Below, in pieces: positions 52,437 to 62,371 of a stretch of DNA of 64,000 nt. This stretch comes from Levilactobacillus yonginensis (lineage in GTDB: Bacteria; Bacillota; Bacilli; Lactobacillales; Lactobacillaceae). Every line of letters begins with the position of its first letter. The stretch's first letter is position 1. The stretch spans positions 1 through 64,000 of the forward strand of contig NZ_RHNO01000007.1 in the NCBI RefSeq assembly GCF_003946265.1. The letters are read 5' to 3'. The notes beneath the pieces are model-generated. The model had not been told where the DNA came from and did no database searches. It was given only the letters and a program-made list of their open reading frames with translations. Position numbers and translations under genes: made by a program.

Positions 52437-52979
52437 CTACTTCTGTAATAGCCAGTAATAGATGGCCGTAATCGTCTTGGCATCGTTGATCTCGCCACTT
52501 TCAATCATGGCTTGCGCTTGGTCCTTGGTTACCGTCAGCAATTCCAGGTTTTCACCCTTGTCACGTGGTAACTCAGTTTGAACAGGCTGCAAGTCTGTAG
52601 CTAAGAACAGCGTCATGTACTCATCCGAGAACCCAACGCTGGAATAGAAACCGGTAATTCGTTTTAACTGCCCTGGTTGCATCCGAATTTCTTCGTTTAA
52701 CTCCCGTTTAACGGCGTGTTCAACGTTATCAGCATCCCGACTGTCCAATTTACCCGCTGGAATTTCCAAGGTCACTGCCGCAACCGGCGCGCGCCACTGT
52801 TTTTCCAGAATCATTTGGTTGTCCGCCGTCAGGGCCAAAATCCCCACAGCACCGGAGTGCCGCACGATTTCCCGAAAAGCTTGTTTGCCATCCGGTAACC
52901 GCACTTCTTGGCGTTCCAATTTTAAAATGGCACCGTCGTAAATCTCTTCGGTATTCTCAACGTGTTCTTCTAAGTCCAT
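52437..52979 (-). CDS. nudF: ADP-ribose pyrophosphatase (NUDIX)
   Basis: NUDIX hydrolase of about 180 residues that likely cleaves ADP-ribose. The Nudix box reads GKLDSRDADNVEHAVKRELNEEIRMQPG, matching GX5EX7REUXEEXGU with small changes. ATG 52979 (MDLEEHVENTEEIYDGAILKLER) follows GAGGAGG; the frame reaching 53009 runs into csp. Confidence 0.9.
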   Translation of the reverse strand: MDLEEHVENTEEIYDGAILKLERQEVRLPDGKQAFREIVRHSGAVGILALTADNQMILEKQWRAPVAAVTLEIPAGKLDSRDADNVEHAVKRELNEEIRMQPGQLKRITGFYSSVGFSDEYMTLFLATDLQPVQTELPRDKGENLELLTVTKDQAQAMIESGEINDAKTITAIYYWLLQK

Positions 52980-52980
52980 G

Positions 52981-53205
52981 TTAGGCCTCCTCAGTGGAGC
53001 CCGTAACAACGGGTGTTACTTTAGCCGCTTGGAGGCCACGCAACCCTTGGACAACAACAAATTGTACCGTTTGACCAACTTCCAGCTTCTTGAAGCCTTC
53101 ACCAACGATGGCCGTGTAGTAGACGAAAATGTCGCCGTCTGCGGGTGTCGTAATGAATCCAAAGCCGCGTTGTTCACTGTAACTCTTTACTTTTCCGGTT
53201 AACAT
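52981..53205 (-). CDS. cold-shock-domain protein, atypical
   Basis: 74-residue single cold-shock domain. RNP1 is RGFGFIT and RNP2 is DIFVYYTAI, where the usual His of VFVHFSAI is Tyr. The second half (QTVQFVVVQGLRGLQAAKVTPVV) is more hydrophobic and less acidic than standard CspA-type proteins, so nucleic-acid binding may differ. ATG 53205 follows GGGAGGG. First gene of the operon that ends with nifS; only one base separates it from nudF. Confidence 0.85.
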   Translation of the reverse strand: MLTGKVKSYSEQRGFGFITTPADGDIFVYYTAIVGEGFKKLEVGQTVQFVVVQGLRGLQAAKVTPVVTGSTEEA

Positions 53206-53230
53206 GGTATCCCTCCCATACATAGCACAA

Positions 53231-53259
53231 ATTATACTCGCTTGCGTTGTCGACCGCAA
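53231..53259 (-). promoter_or_regulatory. csp-nifS operon promoter
   Basis: TTGCGG (53254-53259) and a perfect TATAAT (53231-53236) with a 17-base spacer. The leader is only about 20 bases, unlike the long leaders of classical cold-shock genes. Confidence 0.7.
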
Positions 53260-53309
53260 ACCCGGGCACTTATTGCGCCGTTATATTCGACATCCCAACT
53301 AATTCTACA

Positions 53310-53366
53310 CACAAAAGAAGCGCTATGCCAACCACCCCTCCCAATGAACGAGGTGGTTCTCATAGC
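53310..53366. terminator. terminator between ileS and csp
   Basis: A long imperfect stem (AGAAG-GCTATG-AACCACC with GGTGGTT-CATAGC-CTTCT) flanked by TTTT on the minus side and TATTTTTT on the plus side. It closes the ileS transcript about 450 bases past its stop codon. Confidence 0.65.
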
Positions 53367-53596
53367 ACTTCTTATTTTTTAGCTAAATTCGTCATCCAAT
53401 ATGGTCTGGCGACCTCTCGGCTTACACAAGATTTCGCCACAACCAAGATGAACTTAAAGTCTGTTACCAATCCAACCTCATAACGAGTACTCCGGCTGAT
53501 AGTGATAAAACTTCGTAGTTACCTGGTAGCCATTAGTCAACCTAAAGCAAATGTTGAACCTAATGACTCCTAACCGATTGGCCGATAGAGGTCATC
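53367..53596. other. gene-free ileS downstream region
   Basis: About 230 bases with no credible frame and no recognised promoter for structured element B, which follows on the plus strand. Confidence 0.4.
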
Positions 53597-53781
53597 CGTC
53601 TCGAAGGTTGGCCGGGTCAACACCAGCCGTGTAGGTGTTAGTTGCCTGTGATTTTCAGGTAACTAACACGGGACGAACTTGGAGACGCGGTGAGTTTCCG
53701 TGGCTTCAAGTCGAGGAACAAGACCGCTTTCCGGCTTGTTCCGATCCCCACGGCAGCTGCTGACCCGGCCAACCGGAGACG
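53597..53781 (+). ncRNA. structured intergenic element, copy B
   Basis: Plus strand. Outer helix CGTCTC then GGTTGGCCGGGTCA with TGACCCGGCCAACC then GAGACG (20 pairs), inner helix GCCGTG/CACGGC, apical hairpin GTGTTAGTT/AACTAACAC (extended by CCTG/CAGG), then GGGACGAACTTGGA, hairpin CGCGG/CCGTG (one G-U) with GGTGA at its loop, AAGTCGA, hairpin GGAACAAG/CTTGTTCC (53715-53722 with 53735-53742) with loop ACCGCTTTCCGG, and CCGATCCCCAC. Antisense to the ileS transcript tail; a weak AATCAG/CTGATT hairpin plus TTTTC follows at about 53795. Confidence 0.65.
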
Positions 53782-53808
53782 CCATGACCCGCTCAATCAG
53801 CTAACTGA

Positions 53809-56619
53809 TTACTTTTCTTCGAAACCTTCAGTAGCAGTTTCAGGGAAGTTTTGACGAACGATTGCGGCACAACGCGCACAGAAGTGTGGGTAGTCCGTAT
53901 CACTGCCAACATCCTCTTTGACCAACCGACAACGGTCACAAACGTCACCAGTGGCTGGCGTTACCTTAACAGCAACGTGGTCAAAGCTCAATGCATCAGC
54001 GGGCGCTTGGTCTAAGGCGGCAACGTCTAAACCGGAAACCAGCAAGATTTGTTGCACGTTGATAGCCAACTTGTCTAGCATTGCTTGCGTTTCATCGTCA
54101 ACGTATAAGTCGAGGTGGGCTTCAGCAGCCTTCCCAATCAACTTAGCATCGCGGGCTTCTTCCAAAGCCTTCAAGACGTGACTCCGCAACTTCATGAAGT
54201 GGTCCCAGTCTGACTTTTCATCATCCCCGGCAACTTCAGTGGCATCGTCCATATCCATAACCTTTGGCATCTCAGCCAATTGAACGAAGTCTTCTGGTTC
54301 CTTTAAGAAGTCCCAGATTTCTTCGGCCGTATGTGGCAGGATTGGTGTGATCAGCTTCGTCAATGTCACGGCGATTTGGTAGAAGACCGTTTGCATTGAC
54401 CGACGAGCTTGACTGTCTTCAGCTTCGATGTACAAAACATCCTTGGCGAAGTCCAGGTAGAAGGCTGACAAATCAGTGATAACAAAGTTCGTGAGTTCCT
54501 TGTAGATGTTCAGGAAGTCGTAGTCTTCGTAGTGGGCCAAGATACTCTTGGTGAAGGCGTTCAACTTGTACAGCATGTGACGGTCAACCGCCTCTAACTG
54601 GTCAAATGCCACCCCGTTAGTCTCAGGATCGAAATCACTGGTGTTAGCCAACAAGTAACGCATGGTGTTCCGCAGCTTCTTATAGCTGTCAGAAATCTTC
54701 ACGAAGGCTTCGGTCGACACCCGCACGTCGGCAGATGAATCCACAGAAGTAACCCAGAGACGAACGATGTCGGCCCCCATCTTCTTGATAATTTCATCCG
54801 GTGCAATCGTGTTCCCGAGAGACTTAGACATCTTGTGACCATCTTTGTCCAACGTGAATCCTTGGGAAACAACTTGCTTGTAAGGGGCCTTGCCAGTTGC
54901 GGCAACACTCGTAATTAAACTAGAGTTGAACCACCCACGGTATTGGTCTGAACCTTCCAGGTACAGATCAGCTGGGAATTCAAGGTTATCCCGTTCTGCT
55001 AAGACACCTTGGTGTGAGGAACCTGAATCGAACCAAACGTCCATGATATCAGTTTCCTTAGTGAACTCACCGTTTGGCGAATGTTCACTGGTAAAGCCTT
55101 CAGGTAATAAGTCCTTGGCTTCACGCTTGAACCATTCGTTAGACCCAAATTTTTCAAAAATATCAGCAACGTGGCTAACCGTTTCTGGCGTGATGATAGC
55201 TTCACCATCTTCACCATAGAAGATAGGCAATGGCACACCCCAGACCCGTTGACGGGAGATAACCCAGTCGCCACGGTCTTTGATCATGTTGGCCAAACGG
55301 CGTTGACCCCAGTCAGGCTTGAACTTAACGTCCTTCAAGTTAGCCAGGATTTCGTCACGAATCTTGTCAACGGACGCAAACCATTGTGGCGTTGCCCGGA
55401 AGATAACGGGCTTCTTGGTCCGCCAGTCAAATGGGTAACTGTGTTCGTAAGGCATGTACTTGAGCAACGCGTTCGTTTCCTTCAACTTGTTCAAGGCAAT
55501 GTCATTTGCATCTTCGTAGAAGACGCCGTCAAAGTCGGGACCAGCTTCGGCTGTCATGAATCCTTGGTCGTTGACTGGTACAATGACCGGCAAGCCGTAC
55601 TGCATCCCAACGTTAAAGTCATCTTCCCCTAAGCCTGGTGCGGTATGAACCAACCCAGTACCGGTTTCATCAGTAACGAAATCGCCCAGCATAACCAGTA
55701 ATTTCCGGTCCATGAATGGGTGTTGCGCCGTGATCTTTTCGAGGTCTTGACCCTTGATGGTTTGTAAGACCTTAACGTCTTCCCAACCAAATAATTTAGC
55801 GTCTTCGTCAATCAACGTGCTAGCTAAGACGAATTTACGGTCTTCACCAGCTGGTTGAACAACTTGGTATTCTAACCCGGCGTCAATCGTGATTCCTTCA
55901 GAAGCGGGCACCGTCCAAGGCGTCGTCGTCCAGACAACCAGGTACGTATCGTTATCCAAAACGCCCTTGCCGTCAACGACCTTCAACCCATAGTAAGCGG
56001 AAGGTGACGTCACATCGTGGTATTCAACTTCGGCTTCAGCCATGGCTGATTCAGAGGACCATGACCAGTAAACTGGCTTCTTCCCCTTGTAGATCAACCC
56101 ACGCTTGGCCATTTCACCAAAGACCCGAACTTCTTGTGCTTCAAATTCTGGATTCAACGTCAAGTATGGCTTATCCCATTCGCCGGCAACCCCTAAACGC
56201 TTGAAACCTTCGCGTTGTTGGTCAACCTGCTTCAAAGCGTATTCGCGACAAAGGTCACGGAAGTCCGCCGTTGACATCTTTTTCCGGTCGTAACCAGCCT
56301 TTGTCAATTGTTGTTCAATTGGCAAACCGTGAGTATCCCAACCAGGAACGTAAGGTGCCCGGAAACCATTCATTGATTTGTAGCGAATGATGATATCCTT
56401 AGAGATTTTGTTTAACGCGTGACCCATGTGAATGGGACCGTTGGCGTATGGAGGCCCATCGTGCAAAATAAAGCTGGGCTTCCCTTCGTTTAATTTTTGA
56501 CGGGCTTCGTAAACTTTGTTGTCAGCCCAGGCCTTTTGCCGGTCAACTTCTTTGACTGGTAAGTTCCCGCGCATCTTAAACTTAGTTTTACCCAAGTTCA
56601 GTGTGTCTTTCACTCGCAT
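53809..56619 (-). CDS. ileS: isoleucyl-tRNA synthetase
   Basis: Class I aminoacyl-tRNA synthetase, 936 residues. HIGH motif in [20 protein letters not shown] in [11 protein letters not shown], editing domain in between ([15 protein letters not shown]), and a C-terminal zinc finger ([24 protein letters not shown]). Length normal, frame intact. A strong AAGGAGG site precedes the ATG. Regulated by an upstream T-box; the leader between T-box and gene is unusually long. Confidence 0.97.
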   Translation of the reverse strand: MRVKDTLNLGKTKFKMRGNLPVKEVDRQKAWADNKVYEARQKLNEGKPSFILHDGPPYANGPIHMGHALNKISKDIIIRYKSMNGFRAPYVPGWDTHGLPIEQQLTKAGYDRKKMSTADFRDLCREYALKQVDQQREGFKRLGVAGEWDKPYLTLNPEFEAQEVRVFGEMAKRGLIYKGKKPVYWSWSSESAMAEAEVEYHDVTSPSAYYGLKVVDGKGVLDNDTYLVVWTTTPWTVPASEGITIDAGLEYQVVQPAGEDRKFVLASTLIDEDAKLFGWEDVKVLQTIKGQDLEKITAQHPFMDRKLLVMLGDFVTDETGTGLVHTAPGLGEDDFNVGMQYGLPVIVPVNDQGFMTAEAGPDFDGVFYEDANDIALNKLKETNALLKYMPYEHSYPFDWRTKKPVIFRATPQWFASVDKIRDEILANLKDVKFKPDWGQRRLANMIKDRGDWVISRQRVWGVPLPIFYGEDGEAIITPETVSHVADIFEKFGSNEWFKREAKDLLPEGFTSEHSPNGEFTKETDIMDVWFDSGSSHQGVLAERDNLEFPADLYLEGSDQYRGWFNSSLITSVAATGKAPYKQVVSQGFTLDKDGHKMSKSLGNTIAPDEIIKKMGADIVRLWVTSVDSSADVRVSTEAFVKISDSYKKLRNTMRYLLANTSDFDPETNGVAFDQLEAVDRHMLYKLNAFTKSILAHYEDYDFLNIYKELTNFVITDLSAFYLDFAKDVLYIEAEDSQARRSMQTVFYQIAVTLTKLITPILPHTAEEIWDFLKEPEDFVQLAEMPKVMDMDDATEVAGDDEKSDWDHFMKLRSHVLKALEEARDAKLIGKAAEAHLDLYVDDETQAMLDKLAINVQQILLVSGLDVAALDQAPADALSFDHVAVKVTPATGDVCDRCRLVKEDVGSDTDYPHFCARCAAIVRQNFPETATEGFEEK

Positions 56620-57085
56620 ACCGTTTTCCTCCTTGATTTTTGTTCCTCGGTTGGTGAACCGGTGAGCTCAAACTGCTTAGCAGTCTCAGCTCACCGGTCA
56701 ACCCGACCGTTAGTTTCCCTAATTATCTTTTGGGGTGGTGGTGGGTGTTTTCTCGCCTTGCCGGTCGCCAGCCAGGGGCTGGAACGCTGTGCGCGCGTTT
56801 GGGAGCCAAAGTACGGTCTCCCAAGCCGGCGTTGCCTAACCACGGAAAACCACCGTGATAAGGCAATTCCACGGCTGAGCCCCTGGCTGGCTCCCTCTCG
56901 GCTAACACTCACCACTTCCCCAAGATTCTTCACCTATTTTGTTTATATGTTTTAATCAGGCTCAGAATCTCGTACTTGATTACTTGCAATGAAGCCTTAT
57001 CAATTACCTCATGCCACAAAATCCGTCTAGCCCAGTTCAGCTAAACAAATCTTCAACACCACAACTACCTTAACGTAAGACAAAC
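56620..57085 (-). other. long ileS leader between T-box terminator and start codon
   Basis: About 465 untranslated bases. It contains structured element D (56767-56891) and, next to the ribosome site, a hairpin at 56649-56703 with an 11-bp perfect stem ACCGGTGAGCT/AGCTCACCGGT topped by ACTGC/GCAGT. No credible coding frame on the minus strand. Normal T-box leaders end within a few dozen bases of the gene. Confidence 0.6.
56767..56891 (-). ncRNA. structured intergenic element, reduced copy D
   Basis: Minus strand. Outer helix GCCAGCCAGGGGCT/AGCCCCTGGCTGGC (14 pairs), CAGCCGTG as in copy B facing CACAGC, apical hairpin TTGCCT/AGGCAA with inner CACGG/CCGTG, and hairpin TTGGGAG/CTCCCAA with the 12-base loop ACCGTACTTTGG, 10 of 12 identical to copy A. 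The GGGACGA segment, the GGTGA hairpin, AGTCGAGGA and GATCCCCAC are missing, so the relationship to A-C is probable rather than certain. It is within the ileS transcript. Confidence 0.45.
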
Positions 57086-57299
57086 AAAAAACGACCCGTC
57101 GCAAGGGACGAAGTCGTTCGTGGTACCACCCAAATTCGGTAGACAACGGTGACGTTGCCTACCCTCAGATGCCGTTATCGGGGCAATCCGCCACAGCTTA
57201 CTACGCGTTCAGCTGTGGAACTTGGGAGAATGATACCTGTTAAAAAGAGCGGGTCGTTAGCCTTCCACTATCGCTAACTCGCTAGTACCATCTTTTTAA
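57086..57299 (-). promoter_or_regulatory. T-box riboswitch of ileS
   Basis: Minus strand. The T-box core GGGTGGTACCACG (complement of 57119-57131) is followed by a terminator (ACGACTTCGTCCC/GACGGGTCGT then TTTTTT). Upstream are stem III (GGTAGGCAACG/CGTTGTCTACC), a CCACAGC/GCTGTGG stem, and a compact stem I with AGCGAG-GTTAGC/GCTAAC. The ATC in AGGTATCATT is the likely isoleucine specifier. Binding of uncharged tRNA-Ile would favour the antiterminator. Confidence 0.85.
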
Positions 57300-57326
57300 T
57301 TGGCTAGTTTCTCTGGCCGTATTTAT

Positions 57327-58028
57327 CTAGTTTTTATCGTATTGTTGTTGGTCATTGTCCGGGAAAATGACAACCGTTTCGCCGTTGTCATCGCCTGAAT
57401 CCGTGACAGGTGCTTCCGCAACTGGTGCTTCTTCAGCTGGTTGCGATGCTACTGAGTTTACGCCCTGGGAAGCTTCATTGTCAAGTCGGTCACCAACGAC
57501 CTTCTTGATTTCTTCGTAGCTGGACATGGAGCCTTCCTTCAGCAAGCGATCCCAATCATTGGACTTAACCACTTCTAACTGGCTTTCCAACATAACTTGA
57601 AGGCGTTGCCGGAAGACCCGGGTGCTCTTCTTCAAGTCATCGGTCTCAACCGCCAACTTCTTGGCCCGTTGGGAAGCTTCCGCCATAATCTGGTTACCCT
57701 TGTTCGTGGCTTCGGAAACGATATCGGAGCTTTGTTTTTGGGCTTCGCGGATAATAATTTCAGATTCCTTTTGCGAGTTGGCCTTGACCTTGTCAGCAGC
57801 CTCTTGAGCAACCAAGATGGATTGGTTCAAGGAGTCCTTCAAGTCATTGAAATACTTGAGTTTTCCGTTCGCCGCATCAAGTTGTTCCTCTAATTCTTTG
57901 TTGTGATTCAACGTGATTTGGTAATCCTTGATCACCTGATCTAAGAAATCATTGACCTCATCAACGTTGTAACCACGCATCTTTGTACCAAACTCTTTAT
58001 TATGAATATCTAATGGACTAAGTACCAT
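57327..58028 (-). CDS. divIVA: cell-division protein DivIVA
   Basis: Coiled-coil protein that senses curved membrane at poles and septa. 233 residues: the conserved N-terminal lipid-binding domain (MVLSPLDIHNKEFGTKMRGYNVDEVNDFLDQVIKDY), a long coiled coil to about residue 165, and an acidic C-terminal tail (VIFPDNDQQQYDKN). Downstream of ylmH in the usual division cluster order. Confidence 0.94.
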   Translation of the reverse strand: MVLSPLDIHNKEFGTKMRGYNVDEVNDFLDQVIKDYQITLNHNKELEEQLDAANGKLKYFNDLKDSLNQSILVAQEAADKVKANSQKESEIIIREAQKQSSDIVSEATNKGNQIMAEASQRAKKLAVETDDLKKSTRVFRQRLQVMLESQLEVVKSNDWDRLLKEGSMSSYEEIKKVVGDRLDNEASQGVNSVASQPAEEAPVAEAPVTDSGDDNGETVVIFPDNDQQQYDKN

Positions 58029-58047
58029 CGCACTGTTCCCTCCGCAT

Positions 58048-58827
58048 CTATTTCTTCAGTACCGCTAGGGTGACCCGAATTTTTTCCTTTTTGGTGCGGC
58101 CACCGACTTCATCCAACCGGATTCGGCCGAAGCCCCGTACGGAAACGATATCGGCTACGTCTAATTCATAGTCGGGCTTCATCGTTTCCGCCCAGTTCAA
58201 TCTAACACGCCCAGCCTCAATCAGTTCCTTGGCCCGGTGTCGTGATAAATGGAAGCCCGTCCCCACGATGTTGTCTAGCCGCAGCGATGAGAGCGATGCG
58301 CCCTCTGATTCCCATTCATTCAACGGCGCCACCAAGGTATCCCAGCTCGTCGTCACTAATCGGGATTTTACCCGACCAATGTGATCGACCTGACCAATCA
58401 AGTAGTCCGCCATAGAACGTTCCGTAATGACTTGCCAGACTTCGCCGTCCGTCAGGATATCACCCAAGATTTCTCGTTCAATTCCGGCCCCTAACAACGT
58501 TCCCAGAATTTGGCTGTGATGAAGGGTCGCAAATTTCACGGGATAATCGACTCGCATTAAAGTGACTTCAAAGTCCTTCTCAGCCGGTTCGTAGTAATCC
58601 GGGTAAAATAGTGCGCGCTGCATCTCAGCGTGTTCGTGGCCCCCACTAAACGCCACGTGCATGTCCGCACGCCGCGCCAGAGTGGTCGCAATGTAAACTT
58701 GTCGGGGGTTCAAAAAGTGAGTGAGAACTGGACGGTATTCGTCTTGAACTTGCTGGATCCAGCCGCCAATTGCATCAATGAACGGCCCCTCATCAGGCCG
58801 AAAATGCTGCAAGACATTCTCATCCAC
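58048..58827 (-). CDS. ylmH: YlmH, S4-domain RNA-binding protein
   Basis: RNA-binding protein of the division cluster, in Bacillus linked to ribosome quality control. About 259 residues with a C-terminal S4 domain (SSLRLDNIVGTGFHLSRHRAKELIEAGRVRLNWAETMKPDYELDVADIVSVRGFGR). GTG 58827 follows GGGAG by eight bases; the upstream part of the frame overlaps yggT and is rejected. Confidence 0.9.
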   Translation of the reverse strand: MDENVLQHFRPDEGPFIDAIGGWIQQVQDEYRPVLTHFLNPRQVYIATTLARRADMHVAFSGGHEHAEMQRALFYPDYYEPAEKDFEVTLMRVDYPVKFATLHHSQILGTLLGAGIEREILGDILTDGEVWQVITERSMADYLIGQVDHIGRVKSRLVTTSWDTLVAPLNEWESEGASLSSLRLDNIVGTGFHLSRHRAKELIEAGRVRLNWAETMKPDYELDVADIVSVRGFGRIRLDEVGGRTKKEKIRVTLAVLKK

Positions 58828-58846
58828 AGTCGTTTCTCCCTTCAGG

Positions 58847-59131
58847 TTAAGTAAACAATACGCGCAGAACAACCATTTCGATTGCCTGAATCCCGTATTG
58901 CACCAGCGATAGGACGATAATGGCCACAACGGGTCCAAAACCAATTGGTCCTAACGCCACAAAATTAAAGTATTTCAAGAATGGTTCCACCAGTCGCACA
59001 ATGATTTGACCAATGCGAGACTGATAGCCACCAGGTAGCCAACTGAGTAACGCGTAGATTACGATCAATAAGATGTAAGCCGACACGCCCCAGTTCAACG
59101 CTTTAAAAAGATAAAGTACAAGTGTTAGCAC
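58847..59131 (-). CDS. YggT family membrane protein
   Basis: 94 residues with two membrane segments (YLFKALNWGVSAYILLIVIYALLSWLPG and FGPVVAIIVLSLVQYGIQAIEMVVL) and the family motif RIGQIIVRLVEPFLKYF. Role unknown, but linked to division or osmotic adaptation in other bacteria. Sits between sepF and ylmH as in most Firmicutes. Confidence 0.9.
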   Translation of the reverse strand: MLTLVLYLFKALNWGVSAYILLIVIYALLSWLPGGYQSRIGQIIVRLVEPFLKYFNFVALGPIGFGPVVAIIVLSLVQYGIQAIEMVVLRVLFT

Positions 59132-59143
59132 AACGTCGCTCCT

Positions 59144-59575
59144 TTACTGCTTAAACTGCGTTCCTAAGTTAGCTGCGACGTCTCCGCTGACCTCAAAATT
59201 ATGAGGGGTGCACAGAAAAATCTGTTCACCGATGCGTTTGATTTCACCGCCCACCGCAAACGCGGTCCCGTTCAGGAAGTCCACGATCCGCTGTGCTTGC
59301 GTTTCATCGACCCGCGCAAAGTTTACCAGAACGGCATCACCGTTAGTAAGCTGTTTGGCAATCGACTTCGCATCTGAGTAAATTCGCGGTTCGCAGATGG
59401 CGATGTGACTCGTATTTGGTTTCGCTGTCCGCATGGCAACCACCTTTCGACTATCGTTCGGTCGACTTGGGGCAGCTGATGTTGGCTTAGCTACCGGGGT
59501 TGGGTCCTCTTGATAGTCTTCGTCATAATCATCGTTCATTCCGAAAAACTTACTAAGACTAAACTTCTCCGCCAT
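59144..59575 (-). CDS. sepF: SepF, FtsZ-ring membrane anchor
   Basis: Assembles on the membrane and aligns FtsZ filaments. 143 residues: N-terminal amphipathic helix ([15 protein letters not shown]), acidic linker, and a core domain ([72 protein letters not shown]). Position immediately after ftsZ is standard. Confidence 0.95.
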   Translation of the reverse strand: MAEKFSLSKFFGMNDDYDEDYQEDPTPVAKPTSAAPSRPNDSRKVVAMRTAKPNTSHIAICEPRIYSDAKSIAKQLTNGDAVLVNFARVDETQAQRIVDFLNGTAFAVGGEIKRIGEQIFLCTPHNFEVSGDVAANLGTQFKQ

Positions 59576-59613
59576 GGTTGGCCACTCCTCTCACAACGAA
59601 TTTTTTGACGAGG

Positions 59614-60879
59614 TTACTTGCGCCGCCGCTTGAAGAATGGTGGCGTGTCTTCACCCTTGTTATCATCACTAGCTGAGCTCTCAGTTGATGAGCTAGGGTT
59701 GAAAATGTTGAAATCAGGCTTGTCAACACCGGCAAATTCATCATGCCCAGTTGCTTGGCTTTCTGGTGCTGGCCGGTGAGCTGGTTCGCGAATGTCCCAG
59801 TTTCCAAATGGATCCTGCTCAGTTTTCTGAGCAGCTGATTCATTGGCTTGGTCTGCTTGCCGTGGTTGGCTGGCTTCACGCCGAGCAACCCGACTGTGTT
59901 GAGCAGCTTCACGTTCTTCCTTCTTCTTATCGATCCCGGTAGCAATTACCGTGACCCGGACTTCATCGCCAAGGTCTTCATCGATAGACGTCCCGAAGAT
60001 GATGTTGACATCGCTGGTAGCAGCGTCAGACACAATCTGTGAAGCAGCTTGGGCTTCAAACAAGGACAGGTCCGGTCCACCGGTAATGTTCAACAGAACT
60101 TGTTCGGCACCGTCGATGGAAACTTCCAACAATGGTGAAGAAATTGCCTTCTTGGTAGCATCTTCCGTCCGGTTTTCACCGTTAGCGGAACCGATACCCA
60201 TTAAGGCAGCCCCTTGGTCCTTCATAACCGTCTTCACATCAGCAAAGTCCAAGTTAACGTAACCAGGACTCGTGATCAGGTCGGAGATTCCTTGAACCCC
60301 TTGACGTAACACGTTGTCGGCTTCTTGGAAGGCTTCCATCATCGGCGTCTTCTTGTCCACGATTTCTAACAAGCGGTTGTTGGCAATGACGATCAACGTA
60401 TCCACGTTTTCCTTCATTTCCGCAACCCCTTCGGCAGCGAAACGACCGCGCCGTGGGCCTTCAAAACTAAATGGCCGCGTGACGACCCCAACGGTCAAAG
60501 CGCCACTTTCTTTAGCGATTTTAGCCACGATTGGTGCAGCACCGTTACCAGTACCACCGCCCATACCGGCAGTCACGAAGACCATGTCGGCACCTTCTAA
60601 GGCTTCGGTGATCGCTTCTTCGCTTTCTTCGGCGGCCTTGGCACCAACCTCAGGGTTAGCACCGGCACCCAAACCCTTGGTCAGCTTCGGCCCGAGTTGG
60701 ATCTTGGTTTCAGCCTTTGAGGCCTCCAGGGCCTGCACATCCGTGTTGGCCACGATAAATTCGACACCTTTGACGTCTTCAGCAATCATGCGGTTAACAG
60801 CGTTGTTACCACCGCCACCAACACCGATCACCTTAATGATTGCGCCGTTATTTTGCGCAGAATCTAGTGAGTATTCCAT
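59614..60879 (-). CDS. ftsZ: cell-division GTPase FtsZ
   Basis: Tubulin homologue forming the division ring. 421 residues: [14 protein letters not shown], tubulin signature [20 protein letters not shown]7-loop region [22 protein letters not shown], a Gln/Ala/Glu-rich variable linker and the C-terminal peptide [11 protein letters not shown] that binds FtsA and SepF. Frame and length normal. Confidence 0.98.
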   Translation of the reverse strand: MEYSLDSAQNNGAIIKVIGVGGGGNNAVNRMIAEDVKGVEFIVANTDVQALEASKAETKIQLGPKLTKGLGAGANPEVGAKAAEESEEAITEALEGADMVFVTAGMGGGTGNGAAPIVAKIAKESGALTVGVVTRPFSFEGPRRGRFAAEGVAEMKENVDTLIVIANNRLLEIVDKKTPMMEAFQEADNVLRQGVQGISDLITSPGYVNLDFADVKTVMKDQGAALMGIGSANGENRTEDATKKAISSPLLEVSIDGAEQVLLNITGGPDLSLFEAQAASQIVSDAATSDVNIIFGTSIDEDLGDEVRVTVIATGIDKKKEEREAAQHSRVARREASQPRQADQANESAAQKTEQDPFGNWDIREPAHRPAPESQATGHDEFAGVDKPDFNIFNPSSSTESSASDDNKGEDTPPFFKRRRK

Positions 60880-60901
60880 TTGTGTATTCCTCCATCTCGC
60901 G

Positions 60902-62230
60902 TTAGTCGAAGAAGTCGCTGAAGAATTTTTTGAACCCTTCTGTCCGATTTTTCTTCTTCTTTGGTTTTGGTTGCTTACCCTGACTCGAACGTGCCGGATT
61001 GGCTACAGGTGACTCTTCAGCCTGCTCACGGTGACGAATCTCGTCGGTTTCATCGGCTAGTTGGGTGGAGCCCGTCAAGGCACTCTTGATGAGCAAATCA
61101 ATCTCACTCAGCCCCCCAAAGTATTTCACTAAGGCCAACGCCAACGTAAATGACGGGTGGCGTAACCCCATTTGATCTGGCACGTAGACCCGAACGTTAG
61201 TATCGAACTCTGCGGTTGCCAGTTCAGTAATTCCTGGTAAGGCGGCGACCCCACCAGTCAAAACGATACCCCCAGGTAGTTCGAGGGCCTGAACCTTGTC
61301 GAGGTTCGTCCGGAGACGGCCAAAGATTTGGTCCAACCGGGCCTCGACGATTTCTGCTAAGTATTTTTCTGAAATGGGCGTTGGCTGACTCTGACCGACC
61401 ACGTCGACCGGAAATTCATCCTCGTCACTTGCTTGAGCAGAATCGGCGTAACCGTAATCACGCTTCAACTTCTCCGCACTGTCTAGTGACGTATTCAACA
61501 CAACAGAAATGTCCTTTGTGATGAATTGGCCACCCTCCTGATCAACATCAATGTACTTGAGTTGGTGATCATGAATCACAGCAGCAGTTGCTTGACCACC
61601 ACCCAAATCAATCAGGACAGTCCCAAAGTCTTGTTCACCATCGTTCATGACCATCATCCCTTGAGCCATTGGGTTGATCACAGTCCCGCGAATGCTCAAG
61701 CCGGCTTGTTCAACGGCCTTGCGGGTATTATGCATAATGGTCTTGGGACCGGTAAAGAGCGTCCCCCGGAGTTCTAAGCGAACACCGACCATGCCTCTAG
61801 GATCTTTGATGCCATCAAAACCGTCAACGATAAATTCGTCGGCAAGAATTTCAACCACTTCACGTTCCGGTGGCAAGCTTTGAATCAAAGCCGCCTGAGC
61901 AACGTTCCGTACGTCTCGGCCAGTAATCTCCCGAGACTGATCGTCAATGGCAATCATGCCACTGCAAGGTTCAATTTTTAACATATTTGCGGGTATTCCC
62001 ACAATCACATCGTGAATTTCAATGCTGGCCTTCTCTTCGGCTTGCCGAACGGCCCGTTGAATTGCTTCAGCGGCTTTGTCGATATCCACGATCACACCGC
62101 GGCTAACACCGTTCGAACGTTCGTTTCCCACACCAATAACGTTCATTTGCCCTTTAACATTCTCAGCAACAATGACTTTTATTGAGGTGGTTCCTATATC
62201 GAGGCCAACGTACATCCCTGAATTATCCAT
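60902..62230 (-). CDS. ftsA: cell-division protein FtsA
   Basis: Actin-fold protein tethering FtsZ to the membrane. 442 residues: [49 protein letters not shown], and the C-terminal amphipathic helix [22 protein letters not shown] site precedes the ATG. A 140-base gap to divIB contains a weak AAAAAGC/GCTTTTT hairpin (about 62325-62348). Confidence 0.97.
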   Translation of the reverse strand: MDNSGMYVGLDIGTTSIKVIVAENVKGQMNVIGVGNERSNGVSRGVIVDIDKAAEAIQRAVRQAEEKASIEIHDVIVGIPANMLKIEPCSGMIAIDDQSREITGRDVRNVAQAALIQSLPPEREVVEILADEFIVDGFDGIKDPRGMVGVRLELRGTLFTGPKTIMHNTRKAVEQAGLSIRGTVINPMAQGMMVMNDGEQDFGTVLIDLGGGQATAAVIHDHQLKYIDVDQEGGQFITKDISVVLNTSLDSAEKLKRDYGYADSAQASDEDEFPVDVVGQSQPTPISEKYLAEIVEARLDQIFGRLRTNLDKVQALELPGGIVLTGGVAALPGITELATAEFDTNVRVYVPDQMGLRHPSFTLALALVKYFGGLSEIDLLIKSALTGSTQLADETDEIRHREQAEESPVANPARSSQGKQPKPKKKKNRTEGFKKFFSDFFD

Positions 62231-62371
62231 AGAAAAAGGAACCTCCTAAGTTAATCTATCTATAACACTGCATGAATTCGCTTTTTCCCTAATTATTTTA
62301 CAGTTTACCACATTTACTAGGGGTTAAAAAAGCCTTTATGACGCTTTTTCTTTGCTGCAATCAAAATGAAA

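Noticed and set aside
56662-56955. Frames on both strands over the GC-rich part of the ileS leader
   Set aside because: They exist because the structured elements lack stops; no ribosome site and implausible composition.
60314-61012. 232-codon plus-strand open frame
   Set aside because: Antisense to ftsZ and the end of ftsA, with a composition mirroring them and no initiation signals.
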